Below the pieces are notes generated by a model that worked only from the letters and a program-made list of their open reading frames with translations, had not been told where the DNA came from and did not search any database. DNA of 64,000 nt, from assembly GCA_024275575.1 (NCBI GenBank), contig JAJRYV010000076.1, positions 78,218-142,217 of the forward strand. The letters run 5' to 3'. Both the position numbers and the translations under genes were made by a program. Source of the DNA: a bacterium (GTDB lineage Bacteria > Zhuqueibacterota > Zhuqueibacteria > Zhuqueibacterales > Geothermadaptataceae). Positions 53,525 through 61,847 of the stretch are shown here, piece by piece (the first letter of the stretch is position 1; each line of letters opens with the position of its first letter).

Positions 53525-56110
53525 TTATGACTCGTTGGCAGATGGTTCAGGTGATAATGCTGCTCTCCCGGGTATTCGTTTTTTTCTCAACGAATAAATA
53601 AAACAGCCTGTGATAATAAGCGCTCCCAGCACGGTTAAGCCAATCCCATTTATAAAAGCCCGGCTTTGATAATAGAGTTCGATTTTATGTTTGCCGGCCG
53701 GTACGTTTATCGCCCTGAATGCAAAGTTCGCCGGTAGTATTTCGCTGGGTTTCCCGTCGATGCGTGCATGCCATCCCGGAGCATAAAAACTGTCGCTGAT
53801 AACGAGAATCTGATCTTTTGCCGATTGTGTCTCGATCACGATTTGGTTGCATTGATAGGAAAGAATGGTGCATCGAGCAGTGCTATCAGCTTTCGGTTTG
53901 CCGGAAATTGCTTTTTGCAGAACCACGGTATTGTGCAGTGATAAATCTGTAGATTTTAAAAGTTGCAAAACATGGCGCGCGGAATCGGCCAACTGGAATG
54001 AATCGACAAAATATGCTCGGGGCAAAACTTGCAGGTTTTCATAAAGCAGCAGGGGGAATTGCTGGTCATCGATGAGGTATTGCCCTTGTCTTCGCAAAAT
54101 AAAATCGGGTTCGGGAATGGGTAGTGTGGATAACACATATTTTACGTTGAGAAAATTGAGCAGATTACGCTGAAAAATACGCTTTTCGGCGTCAATGGTT
54201 TCGGGAGCAAACGGTTCGAAGGTTACGCCGGTTTTTTCTTCGATGCGGCGATAGTATTTCTCAACGAACGATGTTTTGAGTTTTGAAAAATGGAGAAAGT
54301 CATCGGAGAGCCGCAAGCGGGCCGGGTGTGTCCCGCCGAGGGATTGCACCCCCGGTGCGATGTTACCGAGCTCACCAAAAAGCCGGCCTGCCGGTAAAAC
54401 GCGAAACAAAGTCGAATCAGATTTTAAAAATGCAGCAATATCAGCAGCTTTGCTATTATTATTTACATTCAGGTGTGCGGCCGGGATATTCAATTTGAAA
54501 TCGACATTCCACAGGTCTGCAAGGGAAATTAGCATTATACCAAGCGCAAAAGCAGTACGACCGATGATTTTTCGCAGGGCCATGATCGCAAGAAGCAGGC
54601 TGCAGCAGAGCCATAAAATGAGAAACCACCAGTCAATGACGAACATCGCAAAGCGCATTCGGTCGATGTGTAATTGGCGTGAGGCTGCATGCAGATCGGG
54701 ATAAATAATTTGCATCAGTTTGAAAAGGCTGGTTTTTAAAACGGCAAACAAAATGCTGAGCAATAGCAGAACACCAATTGCGATGAAAATTTTCCGGATA
54801 ACAGGGTTGAAATTTTTATTTGATTTTTTCGCGGATTTAAAAAAATCAATCAAATATTGCAAGCCAAAACCGGCGAGCAGTGCCATGCAAAGGGTAACGA
54901 GTGCGAATGCCGCCAGCGGATGACGAAAGGCGCTTGAAAAGGGCAGATATTGAAAGATGAATTCATTGAAAATTCTGAAATTATTTCCGAGGGCAAGAAG
55001 AGACGCCAGTATCAAATTCGACCCGAGAAAAATCACGATTAATTCTTTGCGCCGATAAATCAACGCGATTCCCGTCAGGATGAGAATTGGAATACCGAAA
55101 TAAAGTGGATGACCGGGGGTGGGCATGGTGCCCCAGTAAAGCGGTTTTTCGGCAAAACCGAGAAATGAAGGCAAGATGAAGGGCGCCATTTCAAGGAATG
55201 AAAGGGAAACATGTGTCGCCCGGTTAAAAGCACTTTCAGGGTTGATGAGCTCGAGTATTGATGCAGACCCGCGCACGGAATGAGGTAAATATTCATAGAG
55301 CGGCAGCAGTTTCATCGCTGCAAGGCAGAAGGCCAGCAACAGAATTCCGCAGAAATAAAGAACCAGCCAACCGCTTCTTTTATAATCTTTTTTGCGAAGC
55401 AGCGCATAAATAAAAAATATCAGGTAAATGAATAAAAGTATGCCGGTATAATACAGAATTTGTGCATGTCCGGTTTGAAATTGCAAACCCAGGATTAATG
55501 CAGCGAGGGCGAAATTGATCAAACCACCCTGTCGCAGCAGGCGGGAAAAAGACCAGAAAACCATGGGTATCCAGGCAACAGCCATCAGTTGTAAACTGTG
55601 TCCTGCGGTTTCAAGTGCGACGATGTGAGGTGCAAACATGAATGCAATGCCGCCGAGCATGGCTGCTGTGAAATCGACCTGTCGCTCCCTTAAAAATAAA
55701 TAAATACCGAATCCGGCGATCGGGTAGTGCGCGATATGCAGCAAAAGCGGGGTTTTGAAAAACAGGCTGATTAGCAGAAAGGGGTAATTAAAAAAGTAAC
55801 TCAAAGGTGTATAAATCAGGCTGGCAAAACCGGGCATACCGGTCAAAATAAATGGCGTCCATTGTGGATAAATTCCCTCGTTTACAAATGCGCTACCGAG
55901 CACCGATTGCAGCGCGAGTGCATTTTGTTGACCGGGAAAAAGTTTGCCGGTAAAGATCGCATCGAAAAAAAAGATCACGGTAAAAAAAACAAACAATCCA
56001 CCGGCGCTCCAGTCAGGATGCTCTGCCAGTAATTGATTCAACGATTTTTGAAGGATAACATGATTTTTTCCCGCCGTTTCGCCGGCATTTTTATCGTGCT
56101 TTTCCGCCAT
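53525..56110 (-). CDS. YfhO-family multispanning membrane protein
   Basis: About 861 residues with some 12 to 14 predicted membrane helices over residues 40-560, followed by a periplasmic domain (about 570-810) and a final helix with a basic tail. The opening FFDAIFTGKLFPGQQNAL and YPQWTPFILTGMPGFASLIY is the YfhO signature. The late VISDSFYAPGWHARIDGKP followed by VPAGKHKIELYYQ is the typical end domain. YfhO proteins are GT-C-like and are linked to glycosylation of surface polymers. ATG 56110 is chosen because GGAG lies 8 bases upstream. It is the last gene of the envelope/glycan block. Confidence 0.88.
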   Translation of the reverse strand: MAEKHDKNAGETAGKNHVILQKSLNQLLAEHPDWSAGGLFVFFTVIFFFDAIFTGKLFPGQQNALALQSVLGSAFVNEGIYPQWTPFILTGMPGFASLIYTPLSYFFNYPFLLISLFFKTPLLLHIAHYPIAGFGIYLFLRERQVDFTAAMLGGIAFMFAPHIVALETAGHSLQLMAVAWIPMVFWSFSRLLRQGGLINFALAALILGLQFQTGHAQILYYTGILLFIYLIFFIYALLRKKDYKRSGWLVLYFCGILLLAFCLAAMKLLPLYEYLPHSVRGSASILELINPESAFNRATHVSLSFLEMAPFILPSFLGFAEKPLYWGTMPTPGHPLYFGIPILILTGIALIYRRKELIVIFLGSNLILASLLALGNNFRIFNEFIFQYLPFSSAFRHPLAAFALVTLCMALLAGFGLQYLIDFFKSAKKSNKNFNPVIRKIFIAIGVLLLLSILFAVLKTSLFKLMQIIYPDLHAASRQLHIDRMRFAMFVIDWWFLILWLCCSLLLAIMALRKIIGRTAFALGIMLISLADLWNVDFKLNIPAAHLNVNNNSKAADIAAFLKSDSTLFRVLPAGRLFGELGNIAPGVQSLGGTHPARLRLSDDFLHFSKLKTSFVEKYYRRIEEKTGVTFEPFAPETIDAEKRIFQRNLLNFLNVKYVLSTLPIPEPDFILRRQGQYLIDDQQFPLLLYENLQVLPRAYFVDSFQLADSARHVLQLLKSTDLSLHNTVVLQKAISGKPKADSTARCTILSYQCNQIVIETQSAKDQILVISDSFYAPGWHARIDGKPSEILPANFAFRAINVPAGKHKIELYYQSRAFINGIGLTVLGALIITGCFIYSLRKKRIPGRAALSPEPSANES

Positions 56111-56161
56111 TGACAAAACTCCCTTCCTGTCCTGTGTTTTTTTCCGTCGTATCTCGCAGGC

Positions 56162-57283
56162 TTAAAGGCTCTCGGCAAACTCGATAGTTTTTTCTGCAAA
56201 AGTTTGCCAACTATAGCGGTGCCGTCGTTCCGCCATATTCTCTGCAAAGCGTTTTTTCAAATCATTTTCAAAATAATATTTGATATTTTCGGCCAGCGTT
56301 TGTGCATGCAAATCCGGCAAAACCAATCCGGTTTCACCGTTTTCAACCATCTCCGCCAGGCCGCCGACGGGTGTGACCAATAGCGGAAGATTAAAATTCC
56401 AGGCGATTTGCGCAATGCCGCTTTGCGTTGCGGAACGATAGGGCAAGACACATAAATCGGCTGCTGAAAATATCAGCGACACTTTCGCATCATCGACATA
56501 TCGGATGATTTGATGCACCCGCGAGTGCAGGCCGAGGCGGTCGATCTGTTGCACATAATGTGCATAATCTCCGTAGCATTCGCCCGCAATTAAAAGATGG
56601 TAATCCTGCGGCAGCTTTGGCAGGCTTTCGATGAGCAGATCGAGCCCTTTGTATTGCCGAATAAATCCGAAAAAGAGAATCAGCCTGGCGGATTTTGGGA
56701 GTGAGAGTGCTGCGCGGGCTTTTGCTTTCCCGATAGTTTCGCCAAAATGTGAATAAATCGGATGTGGTTTGAGCAATGATCTGGCCTGCGGGACGAATTG
56801 CCGCAATTGATTTTTCACAGCCCGGGTCATGACGATAAAACCATCATGGCGGCGCAAATAATAACGGATGAGGGTATCATCACCCGGGCGGTGTTCGTGG
56901 GGCAAAACATTATCGAGCAGGGCGATGGTTTTGGCGCCGGTTTTTTTTACAGCCGCTGCCACAGTGCCCAGCGAGGGTGAAAAAAACGGCATCCAGAAGC
57001 GGGTGAATAAAACATCGGGCTTAAAATTTTTAATGTCTGCCGCCGTTTTAAGCCATGTGACCGGGTTAACCGTGTCCAATGTCCGGCGTGATGGAATGGC
57101 ATCGGCAGAGTCTGATTCTTCGACAAATTGAGATTTTCCGGGAAAGAGCAGCCCGGGGTATTGCCGTGAAAAATTCCAGGCGATGATCTGATGTTCTTTT
57201 TCATATTGGCGAAATAAATTGGCGTTGAATTGTGCTATGCCACCGCGATAGGGATAAAAGACTGAGAGAAATCCGATTTTCAT
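56162..57283 (-). CDS. Glycosyltransferase family 4 (GT-B fold)
   Basis: A 373-residue retaining glycosyltransferase. The N-terminal Rossmann domain begins IGFLSVFYPYRGGIAQFNAN. The C-terminal domain has ARLILFFGFIRQYKGLDLLI (donor-phosphate region), LLIAGECYGDYAHYV, and VSLIFSAADLCVLPYRSATQ followed by LLVTPVGGLAEMVENGETGL, the GPGTF/E-x7-E type motif. The donor and acceptor sugars cannot be inferred. It lies between the GT2 and YfhO genes. Confidence 0.92.
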   Translation of the reverse strand: MKIGFLSVFYPYRGGIAQFNANLFRQYEKEHQIIAWNFSRQYPGLLFPGKSQFVEESDSADAIPSRRTLDTVNPVTWLKTAADIKNFKPDVLFTRFWMPFFSPSLGTVAAAVKKTGAKTIALLDNVLPHEHRPGDDTLIRYYLRRHDGFIVMTRAVKNQLRQFVPQARSLLKPHPIYSHFGETIGKAKARAALSLPKSARLILFFGFIRQYKGLDLLIESLPKLPQDYHLLIAGECYGDYAHYVQQIDRLGLHSRVHQIIRYVDDAKVSLIFSAADLCVLPYRSATQSGIAQIAWNFNLPLLVTPVGGLAEMVENGETGLVLPDLHAQTLAENIKYYFENDLKKRFAENMAERRHRYSWQTFAEKTIEFAESL

Positions 57284-57310
57284 GCGCTGGTCAACTCGTA
57301 TCTGGTTTGG

Positions 57311-57343
57311 CCGATTCCGCCACAGGCTGAAATCTGTGGCTAC
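57311..57343 (-). repeat. REP-like palindrome, copy 1
   Basis: GCCACAG (57319-57325) pairs with CTGTGGC (57334-57340). Read on the minus strand as GTAGCCACAG followed by TTTCAGCCTGTGG, it matches a second copy at 61019-61050 over its whole length of about 33 bases. It lies in the gap between the GT2 and GT4 genes. Confidence 0.6.
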
Positions 57344-57376
57344 TTTTTGAAAAGTCGCCTTCAGGCGGCTTAAAGA

Positions 57377-58330
57377 TCAACCCTGCTCGAAGCCGATGAC
57401 TTTTTTTACTTTATACGTATTAACATCAGGCCGCGATTCTACCATCATCTCACCGATAAGGCCGATGGAGATGAATTGTACGCCAACGATAATCAGCAAA
57501 ACCCCGAGAAACAGCAGCGGTCTGTTGGAAAGAAATTTTTGATAAAAAATACGTTCTACGGTGAGGTATAAATTGACGACAAAACCAAGACTGAAACTCA
57601 TCATGCCGAGCCCGCCAAAAAAATGCAGTGGTCTTTTAACATAGCGGGAGAGAAAAACCAGCGTCAGCAAATCGAGGGCGCCGACGAGAAAACGCGAGGG
57701 GCCAAACTTGGTGACGCCAAACTTGCGCGGAGCGTGTTTGACCACCAGCTCGCCAATGCGAAAACCGTTTTGCGCTGCCAGCACCGGAATAAATCGATGG
57801 CGCTGGCCATAGAGCCGCACCATTTTGATGACCTCGTTGCGGTAGATTTTCAGGCCGCAATTCATATCGTTTAAATGCACGCCGGTAATGCGGCCGGTCA
57901 CTTTATTGAATATTTTCGAGGTAAATCTTTTGATAAAAGGGTCGTAGCGCTTTTTTTTCCAGCCGGAAACGACGTCAAAACCTTCCTGCAGCTTTGCGAT
58001 GAGGTGAGGAATTTCCGCCGGATCATCCTGCAAGTCGGAATCCATGGTGACGACGTAGCGGCCTGTTGCCCGTTGGAAGCCTTCGGCGAGGGCTGCAGAT
58101 TTGCCGTAATTTCGCCGTAACTGGGAAATGCAAATACGTTTGTCTGTCTCATGCAGTTGCATCAGTACCTGAAAAGAATTGTCAGTCGAACCGTCGTCGA
58201 CAAAAATGAGTTCCGCCACGTAATTATTTTTTTCGATAACATCGCTGAGCCGCTGGTGTAATTCCGGCAATGATTCCGCTTCGTTGTAAACCGGAATGAC
58301 GACTGAAACATCGATCATGGGATAATCCAT
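57377..58330 (-). CDS. Glycosyltransferase family 2, DPM/GtrB-like, with C-terminal membrane helices
   Basis: A 317-residue protein with a GT-A domain (about 6-230): VSVVIPVYNEAESLPEL, ELIFVDDGSTDNSFQVL, and the metal-binding DSDLQDDPAEIP. Two C-terminal membrane helices follow (about 235-260 and 270-295). This is the layout of the DPM1/GtrB-like enzymes that transfer a sugar to undecaprenyl phosphate. With the YfhO protein as a GT-C-type partner, a lipid-linked sugar route for surface glycans is plausible (inference). Confidence 0.92.
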   Translation of the reverse strand: MDYPMIDVSVVIPVYNEAESLPELHQRLSDVIEKNNYVAELIFVDDGSTDNSFQVLMQLHETDKRICISQLRRNYGKSAALAEGFQRATGRYVVTMDSDLQDDPAEIPHLIAKLQEGFDVVSGWKKKRYDPFIKRFTSKIFNKVTGRITGVHLNDMNCGLKIYRNEVIKMVRLYGQRHRFIPVLAAQNGFRIGELVVKHAPRKFGVTKFGPSRFLVGALDLLTLVFLSRYVKRPLHFFGGLGMMSFSLGFVVNLYLTVERIFYQKFLSNRPLLFLGVLLIIVGVQFISIGLIGEMMVESRPDVNTYKVKKVIGFEQG

Positions 58331-58348
58331 ACAGGGAGTAAATTGATA

Positions 58349-59131
58349 TTATTTTAAGCGGTAGCGCCGTGCATCACCGGGCACTTTGAAATCAAATTGT
58401 GACGGAGATATTGGCTTGTTTAGCTCAATTTTTGAATAATTGATCGTCAGGCGTTCGCGGGTGTCCAACTTGTGCAGGCGAATGGATTTGGGAAACCAGA
58501 CGCCGCTTTTTTTTCGGAAAAATTTGAACTCCTGCCGCGCTACGATTTTGCCGTGCTTGTTCGCCAACTCTGCTTTGGTTATCACATATTTCTCCGGGTC
58601 AATGCGGATAGAAAGCCAGTAATCGCCACGTCTCTGTTTGAAAATATACTGGTTATTTTCAACATTTACAAGAGTTTCTCTGGTAAATTTAAAATCGACG
58701 GTTCCCAGCAGAGCATTGAGCAGTTCAGCATAGGTGATTTTCATCTGGAACAAAATGAGTTTGTTTACCTTTTCGATGGGCCCGCGATAAAGGGTATTTT
58801 CAAACGGCGAATAGTGGGCGAAGACTTTTCGGTTGGCAAAAAAATAACCCACATCGATACCGAATGCCGCTTCGGCTTTGATGAAAAGTGAGTCACGGCG
58901 CAAGACGTGGATGGTGGCATTTCCCTGAAAGGCGTTGCCGGGCATTTCCACGACCAGCAGGCCTTTGCCGTTTAAGGAATGAATTTTTTGATGGTTAAAC
59001 GCCACCCTGGAAAGGATATCTCGTGGTTGGTTTTTCGAAAGATCAGCGATCGCTTTGGGTCGAAAAAAAGCACAATTATTCAAAATAAGCCCAAGAGCGA
59101 GAGTCCCAAAAAAAGGGTAGATTCTCCGCAC
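58349..59131 (-). CDS. DUF4292-type (LolB-like) outer-membrane lipoprotein
   Basis: About 260 residues. With a GTG start at 59131 (ACAGGA seven bases upstream) the signal peptide is ideal: RRIYPFFGTLALGLILNNC with the lipobox Cys at 20. A longer reading from GTG 59188 would add 19 polar residues. The mature part has repeated beta strands (SLNGKGLLVVEMPGNAFQGN, FIKAEAAFGIDVGYFF, VFAHYSPFENTLYRG). It ends with KPISPSQFDFKVPGDARRY, which fits the LolA/LolB-like DUF4292 family of FCB bacteria. It lies directly downstream of the TPR lipoprotein gene, as is common in Bacteroidota. Confidence 0.8.
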   Translation of the reverse strand: MRRIYPFFGTLALGLILNNCAFFRPKAIADLSKNQPRDILSRVAFNHQKIHSLNGKGLLVVEMPGNAFQGNATIHVLRRDSLFIKAEAAFGIDVGYFFANRKVFAHYSPFENTLYRGPIEKVNKLILFQMKITYAELLNALLGTVDFKFTRETLVNVENNQYIFKQRRGDYWLSIRIDPEKYVITKAELANKHGKIVARQEFKFFRKKSGVWFPKSIRLHKLDTRERLTINYSKIELNKPISPSQFDFKVPGDARRYRLK

Positions 59132-59214
59132 AGTTTGTCCTGTCGTTGGTGTTTTCCCGGAAATTAAAAATGAAAAAGAGAATTTCACTCGAATTTAAAA
59201 CCCCGGAAAGAAGA

Positions 59215-60903
59215 TCAATTCTCGTAACGATTAATTTTTATAATCAGCGATTCCCGGTCGCCGTCGATTGCCAGCGCTTTTTTCCATGCTTGCAGCGCAT
59301 TTTTAATTTCGCCGGATTTGATATAAACATCTCCCAAGTGTTCATAAACGGCGGCATTCTCTTCTCTGTTTTCAAGAGATTTCAGCAAGTAACCGACAGC
59401 TTTTCGGTATTGCCCCATTTTATAGAGTACCCAGCCTTTGGTATCTAAAAATGCGCTGTTGTCGGGATGGTTGTTCAAGGCACGGTTGATCAGACTGTTG
59501 GCATATTCGAGTTTTTCGCCTCGCCGGGCAAGATGATAACTGTAATTATTTTGTACGAAGGCTTTGTTTTTCGAATATTGCAGTGCTTTTTCGTATAGCG
59601 AATCGGACAGCGTATACAGTCGGGAATCGGCATAGGTTTCTGCGAGCATGTTGAAGGCGTCTCCGTCGTCGGGTTTTGCCTTGAGAACACGCTGGAAAAA
59701 AGGTACGGCTTCGTTGTTGCGGTTCTGTTTTTTAATAACCAGGCCAAGCAGATAATTGATTTCCGGGTTGTCGATACGGCGTGGATAGAGAAAGCGCAAT
59801 GCTTTTTCGGCGGCGGCAAGGCTGTCGAGCTGATAATAATTTTGCGCCATTAAAATATACGGCAAGCCGTCATCGGTCAGTGTGCAGGCTCGCTGAAAAC
59901 AGGTCAGCGATTTTTCCCAACGTTTCTGTCGGTTTTCATAGCGCCCTGTTTGTACCCAGGCACGCCATTCCTGCGGGTAAATTTTGATGAGCTGCTGGAA
60001 AAGACAGGTTGCTCTCTGCCCGTCGCCGTAATTTTCATGGGCCTCAGCAAGCGCTGAAATTTTAAAAAACGAGGTCGTATCCTGCTGATAGTAGGATTCA
60101 AACAAATCGATTGCTTTTCCGCTCTTATTTTGACGGATATAAATATCCGCTAGTTGGCTGGCCACGTGATTGAAGCGTGTATTGGTGATCAACGCATTTT
60201 GATATAAGGAAACAACCGAGGCGGTATCCGCAACCTGCTGAAACAACTGCCCCAGCCGAAGGTATGAAACTTCGTCTCCCGGGTAGGCGCTGATCAACAT
60301 TTTAAAACAGCGCAAGGCTTTGATTTTTTCGCCTTTTTGCAAGTATAAATTGCCCAGAGTTTGCCAGATTTCCGGTTTGATGTTTTCCAGCGTGATGATA
60401 TCCTCGTAAAGCGCGATTGCGGCCTCGCTATTACCAGTGAGTTTATAAATTCTTGCCAGCCGGTTTTTGAGGGTGTGATTATTTGGTTTGAGTTGCTGCA
60501 TTTTCCGGTAAAGCAGGAGCACGGAGCGGTAATCCTGTCTGATTTCCCGCAGGGCGACCAAATTGTCGAGAATTTCATAGTTGGACGAATCTTTCTGTAA
60601 TCCCTGCTGCAGCGCTTTCATCGCGTTCTCATAACGCCCCAGTTTCTGGTAGATTTTGGCGATTGCCAGGTCGAGTCCGGCAGAGCTGGAGTCATAGAGC
60701 TGCGCTTCCTGATAAAGCAAAAGGGCTTGCTCATCATTGCCGAGCAGCTCCTGTGTGCCGGCTTCGATCACCAGTTCGACGGCTTTTTTGCTGTAATTTT
60801 CAACCGCGGGCAAAGCAGAATAGTGTGGTTTCATTGCGCTGCAGGCCGTGACGAGCATCGTTAAAACAGGCAGGAAACAGAGCTTTTTATGGATATAAAC
60901 CAT
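59215..60903 (-). CDS. TPR-repeat outer-membrane lipoprotein
   Basis: A 562-residue lipoprotein (signal KLCFLPVLTMLVTAC, Cys at 21) made almost entirely of about 14 TPR units (about 40-550). Examples are YENAMKALQQGLQKDSSNYE, SEAAIALYEDIITLENIKPE and GQYRKAVGYLLKSLENREEN. TPR lipoproteins serve as envelope scaffolds; the partner is not known. It is the first gene of a five-gene minus-strand block with DUF4292, GT2, GT4 and YfhO. Confidence 0.88.
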   Translation of the reverse strand: MVYIHKKLCFLPVLTMLVTACSAMKPHYSALPAVENYSKKAVELVIEAGTQELLGNDEQALLLYQEAQLYDSSSAGLDLAIAKIYQKLGRYENAMKALQQGLQKDSSNYEILDNLVALREIRQDYRSVLLLYRKMQQLKPNNHTLKNRLARIYKLTGNSEAAIALYEDIITLENIKPEIWQTLGNLYLQKGEKIKALRCFKMLISAYPGDEVSYLRLGQLFQQVADTASVVSLYQNALITNTRFNHVASQLADIYIRQNKSGKAIDLFESYYQQDTTSFFKISALAEAHENYGDGQRATCLFQQLIKIYPQEWRAWVQTGRYENRQKRWEKSLTCFQRACTLTDDGLPYILMAQNYYQLDSLAAAEKALRFLYPRRIDNPEINYLLGLVIKKQNRNNEAVPFFQRVLKAKPDDGDAFNMLAETYADSRLYTLSDSLYEKALQYSKNKAFVQNNYSYHLARRGEKLEYANSLINRALNNHPDNSAFLDTKGWVLYKMGQYRKAVGYLLKSLENREENAAVYEHLGDVYIKSGEIKNALQAWKKALAIDGDRESLIIKINRYEN

Positions 60904-61018
60904 TGACTGGGTAACAAGTTAGATTTTTTGATTTGAACGATTTGTGGCAGATGTCAAATATATTCATTCACCATTGAACATCCAAGTAATTTATCTGGTT
61001 CGGGCGGGCTTTTAAAAC

Positions 61019-61050
61019 GTAGCTGCAGGCCTCAGCCTGTGGTGAAATCA
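61019..61050 (+). repeat. REP-like palindrome, copy 2
   Basis: GTAGCTGCAGGCCTCAGCC followed by TGTGGTGAAATC. It matches the minus-strand reading of the copy at 57311-57343 with a few transitions, some of which fall in the stem and keep it foldable (CTGCAGGC.../...GCCTGTGG). It overlaps the last bases of the arginase-family gene on the opposite strand. Confidence 0.6.
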
Positions 61051-61821
61051 GCATTCATTTTGAACAAGAATTTCAAGCAACGCCATACATACTTTCCGAC
61101 TGCGCCCGTCTTTATCCAAATCGGGATTCCAGGAAGACATGGAAACGGCTATCATCTGTCCGGTTTGGGCAATGGCGTGGAAAATATCCCGTAAAATGGA
61201 TGCTGATGGACCGCCTGAGGCCGGATAGTTCATCGCAGGAGCATCATCCGGATTAATAATGTCCGTATCGAGATGAATATACAACGGGCCATCCGGCAGG
61301 CCGTGATCTATTAATTTTTCCGGTTTATTTACGTGAAACACTGCTGATTCTTTTAATAACTCCCGTTCTTTTTGGTCCAGATCACGACCATCCGTCAGTA
61401 TAACCTTATCTTCGCAAATGGCTGAGCCCCCCACCGCGTTGACGATGGTTTGGTCTCCCCGCCCGACGAGCATTGCCAGCGGCATACCGCCTAAAAATCC
61501 GCCTGGAGTGGTCTCCCACGTATTGAAATCGCCATGCGCATCAAACCAGATTAAAGTTGCATCGATTCCTGCCTGCTGTAACCCAGCCAGAACTCCAATG
61601 GTGGAACAACAATCACCGGCAATGCTGACCGGCCGATCGCCTTGAGTAATTATTTCTGCCACATAATCAGCGAGAGGCTGATAGATTGCCGACATTCGGG
61701 TTTGCTTGTTGCCGGGAGGCAGTGGTGGTTTGTTGATAAACCAAGCCGGTTTCGCTAACAGTTCCAACCCAGGCAAAAGCTCACCTAAAAAGCAGGGTGA
61801 TAAAATAAATCTGTTTTTCAA
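61048..61821 (-). CDS. Arginase/ureohydrolase-family protein
   Basis: A 257-residue ureohydrolase-fold protein. The manganese-binding motifs are present in modified form: VSIAGDCCST where arginase has GGDH (His replaced by Cys), LIWFDAHGDFNTWETTPGGF, and the second pair in YIHLDTDIINPDDAPAMNYP. The Cys-containing form occurs in a known subgroup of this family. The substrate (arginine, agmatine or another guanidino compound) cannot be fixed. The start is TTG at 61821 with AGGA upstream. It lies between the TPR lipoprotein and helicase genes. Confidence 0.85.
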   Translation of the reverse strand: MKNRFILSPCFLGELLPGLELLAKPAWFINKPPLPPGNKQTRMSAIYQPLADYVAEIITQGDRPVSIAGDCCSTIGVLAGLQQAGIDATLIWFDAHGDFNTWETTPGGFLGGMPLAMLVGRGDQTIVNAVGGSAICEDKVILTDGRDLDQKERELLKESAVFHVNKPEKLIDHGLPDGPLYIHLDTDIINPDDAPAMNYPASGGPSASILRDIFHAIAQTGQMIAVSMSSWNPDLDKDGRSRKVCMALLEILVQNEC

Positions 61822-61847
61822 TTGAGAAGATGTCCTTTTAGCTCAAT

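Noticed and set aside
53278..53601. 107-codon plus-strand open frame in the gap before the YfhO gene
   Set aside because: No ribosome site, no recognisable motif, and its end overlaps the YfhO gene on the opposite strand.
60904..60960. TTGACA on the minus strand upstream of the TPR lipoprotein gene
   Set aside because: A perfect -35 box, but at 16 to 18 bases distance there is no acceptable -10 box.
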